Notes under the pieces: model-generated
What the model saw: the letters and a program-made list of their open reading frames with translations, nothing else
What the model was told of the DNA's origin: nothing
Databases searched by the model: none
Origin: a bacterium
Lineage (GTDB): Bacteria > Armatimonadota > Zipacnadia > Zipacnadales > UBA11051
Length of the DNA: 64,000 bases
NCBI GenBank assembly: GCA_030604405.1
Contig: JAUVVY010000011.1
Span: 40,595-104,594, forward strand
Reading direction: 5' to 3'
In this document: positions 49,440-58,495 of the stretch, one piece after another
Layout of the letters: every line of letters begins with the position of its first letter
Numbering within the stretch: position 1 is the first letter of the stretch
Translations under genes and position numbers: made by a program

Positions 49440-51443
49440 GTGGAAGAATTACCTGCCGCAGACGATGTTGACATCACCGCGCCGGACAGCGCCGCGACTC
49501 TGCGCGGGGTTAGCGTCCCGGTCTTTGTCCTATCGCTGGTGTTTCTGGGCATTAGCCTGCTCTGGATCCTGAGCGCCGGCATGGTCGGACGCGGTGCCCA
49601 GATAGGAGAGAGCGTTCCCGTCATACCGGCCATCGCGGCGTTGCTGCTGCTGACGCTGGTAGCACCGTTGGTGGGCAGAGTGTGGAGGCGCCTCAAGCTG
49701 ACACAGGGCGACGTGCTGCTGGTGTACGTCTTCCTGTGCATTGCCGTGACCTGCTCCTCCGTCGGCGTTGTACGACTGTTGTTACCTTCTCTGACGGCCG
49801 CCCAGTACTTTGCCGCACCGGATAACGACCTGCAGTTATTGAGTACGCATTTTCCGCGCTGGCTTGTTCCGCAGGATCCGGCTGCGATCAGGGATATGTA
49901 TGAGGGCGCTGACGATGCGATAGTTCCGTGGGGCGCTTGGGCCGTGCCGCTCATTTCATGGACGTTTTTTCTGGTTGCCACCTTTGTCTCGATGCTTGGG
50001 ATAATGACGTTGTTCAGGCGGCGGTGGGCAGAAAAGGAACATCTGACCTTCCCGATCGTACACCTGGTGATGGACATATCCGAGCAGACGCCCGGGCGCC
50101 TCGTTAGTGGCTTTTTCAGCAATCCGGTGATGTGGCTCGGCTTCGGGATGGCGTTGACGTTCAACGTGCTCAATATTGTGAACTCATGGAATCCGTCGGT
50201 GCCGGCCCTCGGCAGGAGCTACAGCCTCGCCGCTCTGTTCACCGAGCGTCCTTGGTCGGCAATCTCGCCGCTGGCAATAGCCTGGCGCCCTGAAAACTTC
50301 GCCCTCGGGTATCTCGTCTCCACTGAGATAACATTGTCGGTCTGGGTGTTTTACCTGCTCTTGCGGTTCAGCAATGTGGCCGCCACGGCTGTGGGTTATG
50401 ACATCTCGGGCTTCCCGTTCGACCAGGAACAATCGGCCGGGGCCTATCTAGCTTTGGGATTTTTCTTAGTCTGGGTTGCGCGCGAGGAGTTGGCGCAGAT
50501 TCTTCGCAAAGCATTCAACGCCGCCTCCACGGAGCTGAGTGACGAAAATGAGCCGATGTCCTACCGCTGGGCGATTATTGCAGCCGTCGGCGGCTTTGTG
50601 GTGATGGTAGTATTTGCTGCCAAGGCCGGCATGCTCGTATGGACTGCCAGCATATACTTTGGCCTGATACTGCTGTTTGCGATGGTGTATGCGCGGGCGC
50701 GTGCAGAAGCCGGCGCGGCCATGGTATGGCTATTCCCGTTCTATCAGCACAAGCGAATGATGATGTACACATTGGGTTCAGCGGCCCTTGCCCCACGGGG
50801 TGACGTCACCAATCTGACGATCTTTTCAATGTTCATGTTCCTCAGCCGAGGCTATTACCAGTCCATGATGGCCTACCAGATCGAGGCCTCCAAGATTGCC
50901 AGCAGAGCCAATATCCTGCAGCGGGCAATGACTGTGTGGCTGATCGTCGCGCTGGTACTGGGATTGCTTGGTGCATACTTCATACACATGCAGGCCTATT
51001 ACACCCATGGCGCGAATATTCTCGAGGGCGGCACCACTGAAGGCGGCTACCGAACGAGACTGGCCAGGATAGAATTCGACGCCACCGCCGGCTACCTGAA
51101 AGCTCACGTCAAACCGGATACCAGGAGGGCGACGGCAGGGCTTGTGGGATTCATCGTCGCCACGGTGCTGATACTGCTCCGGTCGCTGTTTCTGCGCTTC
51201 CCGCTGCACCCGCTTGGTTACGCAATGGTGACATCTTATGGCTGGCCCATCTGGGGGCCATTTTTCATGGTGTGGGTCATCAAGACCATAGTGATGCGCG
51301 TCGGAGGCATGCGCCTGTACCGCCAGTTGATTCCGTTTTTTGTTGGTCTTTTCCTGGGGCACTTCTTTACGATTGGCATGGTGTGGGGCTGGCTCAACCT
51401 GTACGTCGGCCCGGAACGCTCCTACGGCGTGCACTTCGGCTGA
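49440..51443 (+). CDS. DUF6785/DUF6784-like polytopic membrane protein (paralogue 3)
   Basis: A 667-residue membrane protein. The frame is open from 48444, but the upstream part runs antisense to the zinc-ribbon gene; GTG 49440 has GGAGGT 9 nt upstream and gives a length equal to the paralogues. It resembles most closely the next gene (51520-53529). Shared features: 'APDSAATLRGVSV' N-terminus, 'PDNDLQLL', 'IVPWGAWAVPLISW', 'FRRRWAEKEHLTFPIVHLVM', 'WRPENFALGYLVSTEITLSV', 'NEPMSYRWAII', 'ARARAEAGAAMVWLFPF' and 'FLRFPLHPLGYAMV'. It has a hydrophobic profile of about a dozen helices. The function is unknown. Confidence 0.75.
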   Translation: MEELPAADDVDITAPDSAATLRGVSVPVFVLSLVFLGISLLWILSAGMVGRGAQIGESVPVIPAIAALLLLTLVAPLVGRVWRRLKLTQGDVLLVYVFLCIAVTCSSVGVVRLLLPSLTAAQYFAAPDNDLQLLSTHFPRWLVPQDPAAIRDMYEGADDAIVPWGAWAVPLISWTFFLVATFVSMLGIMTLFRRRWAEKEHLTFPIVHLVMDISEQTPGRLVSGFFSNPVMWLGFGMALTFNVLNIVNSWNPSVPALGRSYSLAALFTERPWSAISPLAIAWRPENFALGYLVSTEITLSVWVFYLLLRFSNVAATAVGYDISGFPFDQEQSAGAYLALGFFLVWVAREELAQILRKAFNAASTELSDENEPMSYRWAIIAAVGGFVVMVVFAAKAGMLVWTASIYFGLILLFAMVYARARAEAGAAMVWLFPFYQHKRMMMYTLGSAALAPRGDVTNLTIFSMFMFLSRGYYQSMMAYQIEASKIASRANILQRAMTVWLIVALVLGLLGAYFIHMQAYYTHGANILEGGTTEGGYRTRLARIEFDATAGYLKAHVKPDTRRATAGLVGFIVATVLILLRSLFLRFPLHPLGYAMVTSYGWPIWGPFFMVWVIKTIVMRVGGMRLYRQLIPFFVGLFLGHFFTIGMVWGWLNLYVGPERSYGVHFG

Positions 51444-51519
51444 CCCGAAGGCACAAATGCTGTCATAGCCAGATTCTGCAGACACAGGGAGAATATACTT
51501 CTTACCCACAGGAGGGGCC

Positions 51520-53529
51520 GTGCACGTGGCAGAAGCCCGTGTCGCACATCCTGCTGAGATAAGCGCACCAGATAGCGCCACAGCCCTGCGCGGGCTTACA
51601 GTGTCGGCTTTCGTAATATCTGTCGTGTTTCTCGCCATCAGCATGGTCTGGGTTTACACGGCCGGGATGGTCTCTCACGGTTCGCAAGTGGGTGAAAGCG
51701 TGCCGGTGATACCCGCCATCGGCGCGGTAATGCTGCTGACCTTGATAGCGCCGCTGTTGCGGCGGCTGTGGTCCCGGCTGAACCTGAGTCAGACCGATGT
51801 CCTGCTGATATATGTGTTTCTGTGCGTCGGCGTTACCTGCACCTCGGTCGGCGTTGTACGCTTCTTGCTGCCTTCGCTTACTGTGGCCCAGTACTTCGCC
51901 GCACCTGACAATGATCTGGCACTTCTGAGCAGCCATATTCCCTCCTGGATTGCACCTCACGATCCTGCGGCCGTCCGGGGCATGTACGAGGGCGCTGACG
52001 GGGAGATAATTCCCTGGCAGGCGTGGGCTGTGCCGCTGATTTCCTGGTCGGTGTTCCTGCTGGCGGTATTCGTTTCCATGCTGGGCATAATGACGCTGTT
52101 CCGCCGCCGCTGGGCCGAAATGGAACATCTCACCTTCCCGATCGTACACCTGGTGATGGACATATCGGACCAGAGCAGGGCGCATGTAGTCACCGCCTTC
52201 TTCAGAAACCCGGTGATGTGGTCCGGCTTCGCACTGGCGGCGATCTACAACGTCCTCAACATCGTCCACGCCTGGAACCCGTCCGTACCGGCTCTGGGGA
52301 GATCGTACGATCTTGGTGCGCTTTTCACGGAACGGCCGTGGTCGGCAATAGCGCCGCTATACATCGCCTGGCGTCCGGAGAACTTCGGCCTCGGCTACTT
52401 GGTGTCCACAGAGATAACCCTATCGGTGTGGGTGTTCTACCTGCTGATGCGGGTGAGTAACGTAGTATCCGTGGCGACCGGTTACGACATCCCGGGCTTC
52501 CCTTACGATCAGCAACAGTCGGCCGGCGCATACCTGGCGCTGGGGATTTTCCTCGTGTGGGTCGCCCGTGAGGAGCTGGCAGGCATCTTTCGCAAGGCCG
52601 CCTCTGCCCTGGCCAGTGGGCCGGATGACAGCAACGAGCCGATGTCCTATCGGTGGGCAATAATCTCGGCAGTCGGTGGCTTCATAGCGATGGTGGTTTT
52701 CGCCGCCAAAGCCGGGATGCTGGTCTGGACCGCGAGCATATACTTCGGTTTGGTGCTACTCTTCGCACTGGTCTATGCCCGGGCGCGGGCTGAAGCCGGT
52801 GCGGCAATGGTGTGGCTGTTCCCGTGGTATCAGGCCAAACGGATGATGATCTACACGCTGGGGTCCGCAGCACTTACCCCGCACGGGAACTTCGGCAATC
52901 TGACGCTGTTTTCGGTCTTTATGTTTCTCAGCCGCGGCTATTATCAGTCTATGATGGCCTATCAAGTCGAAGCATCCAAGATCGCAAGCAACCTGCGGAT
53001 CCGCCAGCGGGCCATGACCATGTGGCTGATCGTTGCACTATTGTTCGGAATTTTTGGCGCTTATTTTACGCACATGAAGGCCTACTACACCCACGGGACG
53101 AATATACTTGAGGGAGGCACAACCGAGGGCGGCAGCCGCATCCGGGTGGTCAAGGCAGAATTCGAGGAGACCGCCGGGTATCTGCGCGCGCACGTCAAGC
53201 CCGATGCCAACAGGGCCGGTGCTGGGGTCGTGGGCTTTCTCATAGCCGCGGCACTGATCGTGTTGCGTTCGCTGTTCTTGCGCTTCCCGCTGCACCCGCT
53301 CGGCTACGCGATGGTGACGGCTTATGGCGGGCCGATCGCAGGACCGTTCTTCATCGTGTGGGTGATTAAGACGGCGGTGCTGCGCGTCGGCGGTATGCGC
53401 CTGTATCGCCAGCTCATTCCGTTTTTTATCGGCTTTGTATTAGGGCACTTTTTCACCGCCGGCCTGGTCTGGGGCTGGCTAAGTCTGGTCAACGAAATGC
53501 ACCGCCGCTACAGTGTGCACTTCGGCTAA
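51520..53529 (+). CDS. DUF6785/DUF6784-like polytopic membrane protein (paralogue 4)
   Basis: A 669-residue protein 77 bp downstream of paralogue 3 on the same strand and strongly similar throughout ('SAPDSATALRGLTVSAFV', 'FRRRWAEMEHLTFPIVHLVM', 'RPENFGLGYLVSTEITLSVW', 'LFPWYQAKRMMIYTLGSAAL', 'GGMRLYRQLIPFFIGFVLGH'). Starts are GTG 51520 (GGAGG 4 nt upstream) or GTG 51526 (10 nt); the second may be better. With paralogue 3 it forms a tandem pair that mirrors the pair at 13144-17692. The ~45-kb separation and the degree of divergence suggest the ancestral duplication is older than each tandem one. Confidence 0.75.
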   Translation: MHVAEARVAHPAEISAPDSATALRGLTVSAFVISVVFLAISMVWVYTAGMVSHGSQVGESVPVIPAIGAVMLLTLIAPLLRRLWSRLNLSQTDVLLIYVFLCVGVTCTSVGVVRFLLPSLTVAQYFAAPDNDLALLSSHIPSWIAPHDPAAVRGMYEGADGEIIPWQAWAVPLISWSVFLLAVFVSMLGIMTLFRRRWAEMEHLTFPIVHLVMDISDQSRAHVVTAFFRNPVMWSGFALAAIYNVLNIVHAWNPSVPALGRSYDLGALFTERPWSAIAPLYIAWRPENFGLGYLVSTEITLSVWVFYLLMRVSNVVSVATGYDIPGFPYDQQQSAGAYLALGIFLVWVAREELAGIFRKAASALASGPDDSNEPMSYRWAIISAVGGFIAMVVFAAKAGMLVWTASIYFGLVLLFALVYARARAEAGAAMVWLFPWYQAKRMMIYTLGSAALTPHGNFGNLTLFSVFMFLSRGYYQSMMAYQVEASKIASNLRIRQRAMTMWLIVALLFGIFGAYFTHMKAYYTHGTNILEGGTTEGGSRIRVVKAEFEETAGYLRAHVKPDANRAGAGVVGFLIAAALIVLRSLFLRFPLHPLGYAMVTAYGGPIAGPFFIVWVIKTAVLRVGGMRLYRQLIPFFIGFVLGHFFTAGLVWGWLSLVNEMHRRYSVHFG

Positions 53530-53583
53530 TCTTGAAACACGCGGGCCCAGGTGGTATGCTTTGTAGCCAGAGGAGAGATCTAC

Positions 53584-56500
53584 ATGTCAATTCGCGGACG
53601 TAAGAACCATTGCAGCCATGCCGGCCGTCTGTTCATCATGCTGGCGCTTGTCGCCATCGGTGGTCTGACCGGCTCAGCAGTGCTGGCAGCCAACAGCTAT
53701 GAGGAATTGGCCGGCAGCATCGACATGCAAAGAGTCGTCAGCGACCTGCAAACGATGGAGCAAATGGGCAGCCGTGTTTCCGGCTACCCGGGCAACCAAC
53801 GGACTGCTGACATGATCCTGGCGGAGTTCAAGCGCCTCGGCCTTGAAACCATGGTCCAGGAATATGAAGTGCCGGTGCCTGTTGACCCCGGCAGCTATCT
53901 CGAAGTTGATGGCAAGCGCTACCATCTCGATGGTCTGTGGCCCAACCTGGCCCGTACCTCGCAGGTTGACCGAGATGGCCTCAGCGGCCCGGTAATCTAT
54001 GTCGGTGCGGGCACGCTGTCGGACTTCAACGCCAAAGATGTGCAGGGCGCTATCGTGTTGATGGACTTCAACACCCAGCAGAACTGGATAAACGCGCCGC
54101 TTTTGGGGGCAGCAGCCGTGCTCTTTGTCGAGCCGCTGGAAACTACCCGTGGCGAGGCCGAAATGAAGCTGCTGCGCGTGCCGGTGGACCTGCCCCGGTT
54201 CTATGTCGGCGGCGACGAAGCAGCCGAGATTCTTGCCAAGATCGCCGAGGGCGATGTGGCGGGCACCATCGGCTACGACGAGCCAATGATTTGGGAGAGC
54301 CGCGTCAATCGCAACATCATCGGCATACTACCGGGCAAGGGGGAGCTTGGCCAGGAGGCGATAATCCTCGAAGCCTACTACGATTCGATGTCTATCGTTC
54401 CGGCGCGGGCCCCCGGTGCCTCCGATGCCTGCGGCATCGCCAGCCTGCTGGAGATCGCGCGGCTGTTAACGCAATATCCGCCCAGCCGCACGGTTGTCTT
54501 CCTGGCCTGCAGCGGCCATTTTGAAGCGCTTGCAGGCAGCCGCGAGTTTGTTAACTTGTGGGGACAGGAGCCCCGCAAGGAACGCTACCGCGATAAGCGC
54601 CTCAAAGAGCTCAACCGCGAACTCAAGGAGCTTGAAAAAGCTCTGGAGACCACTCAGACCAGGCTCGCGGAAGCCGCAGAGCGCCTGCGCGAGTTGGAGG
54701 AACTACGAGAAGCTGTCGAAAATGCCGGCGCGGCGGCCACCGAGGAGCAAAAGCAACTGCTCGCCGACACCCAGCGGGAATTGCAGATCAAGCCGGCGAT
54801 CGTCCTCGTCGGGCAGCTTGAAATCAGTCCTGCGGCCGCCGATGAGCGTGTCGAGCGCCTGCAACGTTATCTCGCCAATAAGAGCAACGACATCAGAATC
54901 TGGGAGCGGCTCAACACGTTTGACGAGCTGCAGATGTTCATCGGACTGGATTTGAGCACTCACAACGACACCCTGGGCGCCTTCCAGGTAGGATGGTTCT
55001 TCCAGCAGGCGCACCTGCTGCGTTTCTACTCGCCAATCGGCAAGCAGCTTACCAAGTATGCCGAAGCAGCCGCGGCCGCACTCGGCTATCACGTCGCGGA
55101 CGTGTTCGTTGACGGCATCAACCCCGTCAAGGGCCGCGAGTGGCACACCTTCTTCCCCGGCAAGATCGCCTTTGACCACGAGATGGTCATCCGTGGCGGC
55201 CGGCCGGGCTTTGTATTCACCACCGTCAATGATGCCCGCTCCCTGATTGATACCCCGCTGGACACTGTTGACAATCTCAATATTACCAACCTGCAGACAC
55301 AGTTGCGCATGTTGGCCTGTCTGCTGACCGATTTCCTCAATGAGCCGGAGCTGAAGGAAGTCGCGCTCAAGCGTGTCAAAGCGCTTAAGAAGATGGACGA
55401 CCTCGACGATGTGAAAGGCGACGTGCTCGAGTTCCGGCGACGCGAAAGCTTTGTGCCCAACACTCCTGTCCCTAACGCTCTGGTCGTGGTGCAGGGCACC
55501 TCGCGGATGATGATGGGCGTGCACACCGAGGCCATGGCAATGGCCAACGAGACCAGTGAATTCATTGTGCGTGGGGAGATGGCAGGCCGGGCCGCAAAAC
55601 TCGAGGCTTATGGGTTCTCGCCACGCAACGGTGACATCGTCTATGCCCCCGACCAGGGGCCTGACGGTGATAAGAAGTACCCGCGCGAGGTGTATGGCCG
55701 TGCCGGCCTCAAGCGCCCCGTCGTCGTCTTTCACTGTTGCGCAACCGACATCTTCGATCTGGTTGACGAGCGCTATTTCCAGACGCTACAGAAGATGTTC
55801 GTCTATGATGCCAAGAATAACAGCACGCCGATTTCCTACGGCTTCTCCCTGCCCACATTCAGTAGCGCCGGCGCGGAGTTCCCCTCCTATGTCGAACCGT
55901 GCGCCACGGTATATTCTCTGCCCGTCGTTGACCTGGAGGTCACCATGGGCATGGGGCTTCTGGGCGTGCGCATGATACTGATCAACTCCACCGAGAAGAA
56001 CCCCGAGGGCGCGGGGTTCCGGGCCGCCAATACACCCTCGATCCCGCTCACTCCGCTGCAGGCGGCGCACGACATGTGGACCATTGACGAGTACCGCATG
56101 AAACGGCTGGCAGAGCGCGGTATCACAAATGCCCGCCTCGACAACCTGCACAAGATGGCCGCAGAGGCGCTCGAGCTAGCCAAAAAGTACATTAGAGAGC
56201 GGGACTACGACAAAGGTCTGGCCGCGGCCCGCCACGCCTGGGGATACGAATCCAGAGCTTACCCGGACGTGCAGCGCACCTCGCTGGACGTTGTCAAAGG
56301 CGTGCTATTCTACCTGGCCCTGCTGCTGCCTTTTGCGTATTTCGGCGAGCGTCTGCTAATCAGCTCGAGAACCGTCATCGGCACGATCCTGGGCACAGTA
56401 GGGGTGTTCATTGTCGTATTTATGGCGCTGGCAATGGTGCATCCTGCCTTCAAGCTGACGGCCAACCCGCCGATTATCCTGCTGGCGTTCATAATCATGG

Positions 56501-58407
56501 CCCTGGCGGTTATGGTTATCACGATTGTAACGATGAAGTTCAACGAGCAGCTTAAGGCCATGAAGCAATCGCGTGGTGGCGTGCATGAGGCTGATGTTGG
56601 ACGCCTTTCGGCCACTACCGCCGCCTTCAATCTGGGTCTGGCCAACATGCGGCGTAGGAAAGTGCGTACTATTCTGACGGCCATTACCTTGATTCTGCTG
56701 ACCTTCACCGTCATCAGCTTTACGTCAGTTGTCGCCGGGCTGCGGGTAAACGAGATCAAGCTGCCGTTTTCGGCAACTTACCAGGGCGTGATGCTGCGCG
56801 ACCGCTCCTGGCTGTCATTGGAGTCGCCGACTGCCGACATCATTCAGAATGAGTTTGAGCGAACAGCCACAGTGTCGCCGCGAGCCTGGTACACCTCCCC
56901 GCAGATTGACAAAGAACTGATGATAGATGTTACCAACGCGGCGGACACAACGAAGGCCTACACGATAAGCTGTATCCTGGGGCTCTCCCCCCAGGAAGAG
57001 GGCGTGATGACGGTCGAGGACTTGATTGTAGCCGGCCGCTGGATCCGCCCCGAAGACAAAAACGCCTGTCTGATACCAACCGGAGTTGCCGACGCGCTTC
57101 AGATCACGCAGGACAACATCGGCAGCGCCGAGGTGATCATGTTCGGAAGCCGCTACCGCGTTATCGGCATCCTCAGCGAGGAGCAGATGCGCAAACTGCG
57201 CGATCTGGACGGTGAGCCGCTGATGCCTGTCAACTACGCGCTGCTGCGGCCCGAAATACTCAAGGAACTCCAGCGCCAGGCCGAGCAGCGCTCCCAGCTC
57301 GGAGCCAGCAGTGCCGGCTCGCTATTGCAGGAATACAAGCACTTCGGCCCTGAGAAGCTAATCATTCTGCCCTACAACCGTGTACTCGAGCTGGGCGGCA
57401 CGCTGCGCTCCATCGCCATCAAGTTCAAAGATGCCGAAGAAGTGTTGAGCAACGTGCAGACAATGATGAAGCGGTTTGCACTGTCGCTGTACACCGGCTC
57501 GGGCGACAGTACATACCTGTTCAGTTCCGTGGGCGTGACCTCACTTAGCGGCATGGAAAGCATCATTATTCCGATCCTCATCGCCGCGCTGATCGTTCTT
57601 AACACCATGCTTGGCGCGGTCCACGAACGCACCGGCGAAATCCATATCTACAGCTCGCTGGGCTTGGCACCGTCACACATCTCAATGCTGTTTCTGGCCG
57701 AAGCCTCGGTGTTTGCCGTTCTTGGTGCCATCGTCGGGTACCTGATGGGCCAGGTGCTGACCAAGATACTGCTTGAAACGGGCAGTATGCACGGGCTGGA
57801 GCTCAACTACTCCTCACTGGCTGCGATCGCCGTCACCATCATATCAATGGCGGTAGTGGTGCTATCAACGCTGTATCCCAGCAAAAAGGCCTCCGAAATC
57901 GCCTCTCCGGGCATTGAGCGACACTGGTCGCTGCCCGACCCCGACGGTGACATAATGACTATCGTGCTGCCGTTCACGGTTACGGGGCGTGATGCCTACG
58001 GTGTATCGGCGTTCTTGAAGGAGTTCTTCGACGAATATGTGGGCTATGCGGGCGGTGACTTCCTCGCCGAAGATGTGCGCCTTGAATCCGATGAGACGGA
58101 ACATGGTGAGGGCATGGCGATCCGGCTGCGCATGTGGCTGGCGCCGTACGATCTGGGCGTCAGCCAGGACTTCGCCCTGCTCTGCGAGGCGACCGGCGAC
58201 AGCGACATTTTCGCCATCGTGTTGCGCTTGAACCGGCTGGCCGGTGACATCAATTCGTGGAAGAAGACCAATACACTGTTCCTGGGCCAGATCCGCAAGC
58301 AGTTCTTGATCTGGCGCACGGTCCCGCAGGGCGAGAAGGTCGCATACGCCGAGCGAGCCGACCAAATCCTTGAGGGCACGTACGAGGAAGCCGCCGACTT
58401 GCTCTAA
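53584..58407 (+). CDS. Fusion of M28-like peptidase domain, coiled coil and FtsX/MacB-type permease
   Basis: A 1607-residue membrane protein. GAGGAGAG before ATG 53584, signal peptide to about residue 35. An M28-type peptidase fold with a PA-like insert spans about 45-560, interrupted by a ~75-residue coiled coil (330-405). Its metal ligands are eroded: the His of A-H-x-D-S is Tyr265, the Glu-Glu pair is His312-Phe313, while Asp281 (GASD) and a late 'FDH' are kept. A second extracytoplasmic region lies at 570-870, helices at about 905-1000, then an FtsX permease from about 1016 ('NLGLANMRRRKVRTILTAIT') with 'VLNTMLGAVHERTGEIHIYS' near 1340. A soluble domain after ~1432 ends the protein. The ATPase partner is not in the window. 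It may sense or process peptides as a mechanotransmitter. Confidence 0.8.
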   Translation: MSIRGRKNHCSHAGRLFIMLALVAIGGLTGSAVLAANSYEELAGSIDMQRVVSDLQTMEQMGSRVSGYPGNQRTADMILAEFKRLGLETMVQEYEVPVPVDPGSYLEVDGKRYHLDGLWPNLARTSQVDRDGLSGPVIYVGAGTLSDFNAKDVQGAIVLMDFNTQQNWINAPLLGAAAVLFVEPLETTRGEAEMKLLRVPVDLPRFYVGGDEAAEILAKIAEGDVAGTIGYDEPMIWESRVNRNIIGILPGKGELGQEAIILEAYYDSMSIVPARAPGASDACGIASLLEIARLLTQYPPSRTVVFLACSGHFEALAGSREFVNLWGQEPRKERYRDKRLKELNRELKELEKALETTQTRLAEAAERLRELEELREAVENAGAAATEEQKQLLADTQRELQIKPAIVLVGQLEISPAAADERVERLQRYLANKSNDIRIWERLNTFDELQMFIGLDLSTHNDTLGAFQVGWFFQQAHLLRFYSPIGKQLTKYAEAAAAALGYHVADVFVDGINPVKGREWHTFFPGKIAFDHEMVIRGGRPGFVFTTVNDARSLIDTPLDTVDNLNITNLQTQLRMLACLLTDFLNEPELKEVALKRVKALKKMDDLDDVKGDVLEFRRRESFVPNTPVPNALVVVQGTSRMMMGVHTEAMAMANETSEFIVRGEMAGRAAKLEAYGFSPRNGDIVYAPDQGPDGDKKYPREVYGRAGLKRPVVVFHCCATDIFDLVDERYFQTLQKMFVYDAKNNSTPISYGFSLPTFSSAGAEFPSYVEPCATVYSLPVVDLEVTMGMGLLGVRMILINSTEKNPEGAGFRAANTPSIPLTPLQAAHDMWTIDEYRMKRLAERGITNARLDNLHKMAAEALELAKKYIRERDYDKGLAAARHAWGYESRAYPDVQRTSLDVVKGVLFYLALLLPFAYFGERLLISSRTVIGTILGTVGVFIVVFMALAMVHPAFKLTANPPIILLAFIIMALAVMVITIVTMKFNEQLKAMKQSRGGVHEADVGRLSATTAAFNLGLANMRRRKVRTILTAITLILLTFTVISFTSVVAGLRVNEIKLPFSATYQGVMLRDRSWLSLESPTADIIQNEFERTATVSPRAWYTSPQIDKELMIDVTNAADTTKAYTISCILGLSPQEEGVMTVEDLIVAGRWIRPEDKNACLIPTGVADALQITQDNIGSAEVIMFGSRYRVIGILSEEQMRKLRDLDGEPLMPVNYALLRPEILKELQRQAEQRSQLGASSAGSLLQEYKHFGPEKLIILPYNRVLELGGTLRSIAIKFKDAEEVLSNVQTMMKRFALSLYTGSGDSTYLFSSVGVTSLSGMESIIIPILIAALIVLNTMLGAVHERTGEIHIYSSLGLAPSHISMLFLAEASVFAVLGAIVGYLMGQVLTKILLETGSMHGLELNYSSLAAIAVTIISMAVVVLSTLYPSKKASEIASPGIERHWSLPDPDGDIMTIVLPFTVTGRDAYGVSAFLKEFFDEYVGYAGGDFLAEDVRLESDETEHGEGMAIRLRMWLAPYDLGVSQDFALLCEATGDSDIFAIVLRLNRLAGDINSWKKTNTLFLGQIRKQFLIWRTVPQGEKVAYAERADQILEGTYEEAADLL

Positions 58408-58430
58408 ACGGACACTCAATCGCAGACAGG

Positions 58431-58464
58431 ACAAAGCCACCGGCCCTATCGCTGGTGGCTTTGT
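58431..58464. terminator. Bidirectional hairpin terminator
   Basis: ACAAAGCCACC (58431-58441) and GGTGGCTTTGT (58454-58464) form a perfect 11-bp stem between two converging genes (stops at 58407 and 58496). The stem ends in AT-rich pairs on both sides; there is no long T tract. Confidence 0.7.
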
Positions 58465-58495
58465 TGATTCGGCGCAAGATGTCGGCAGCAGGTGA

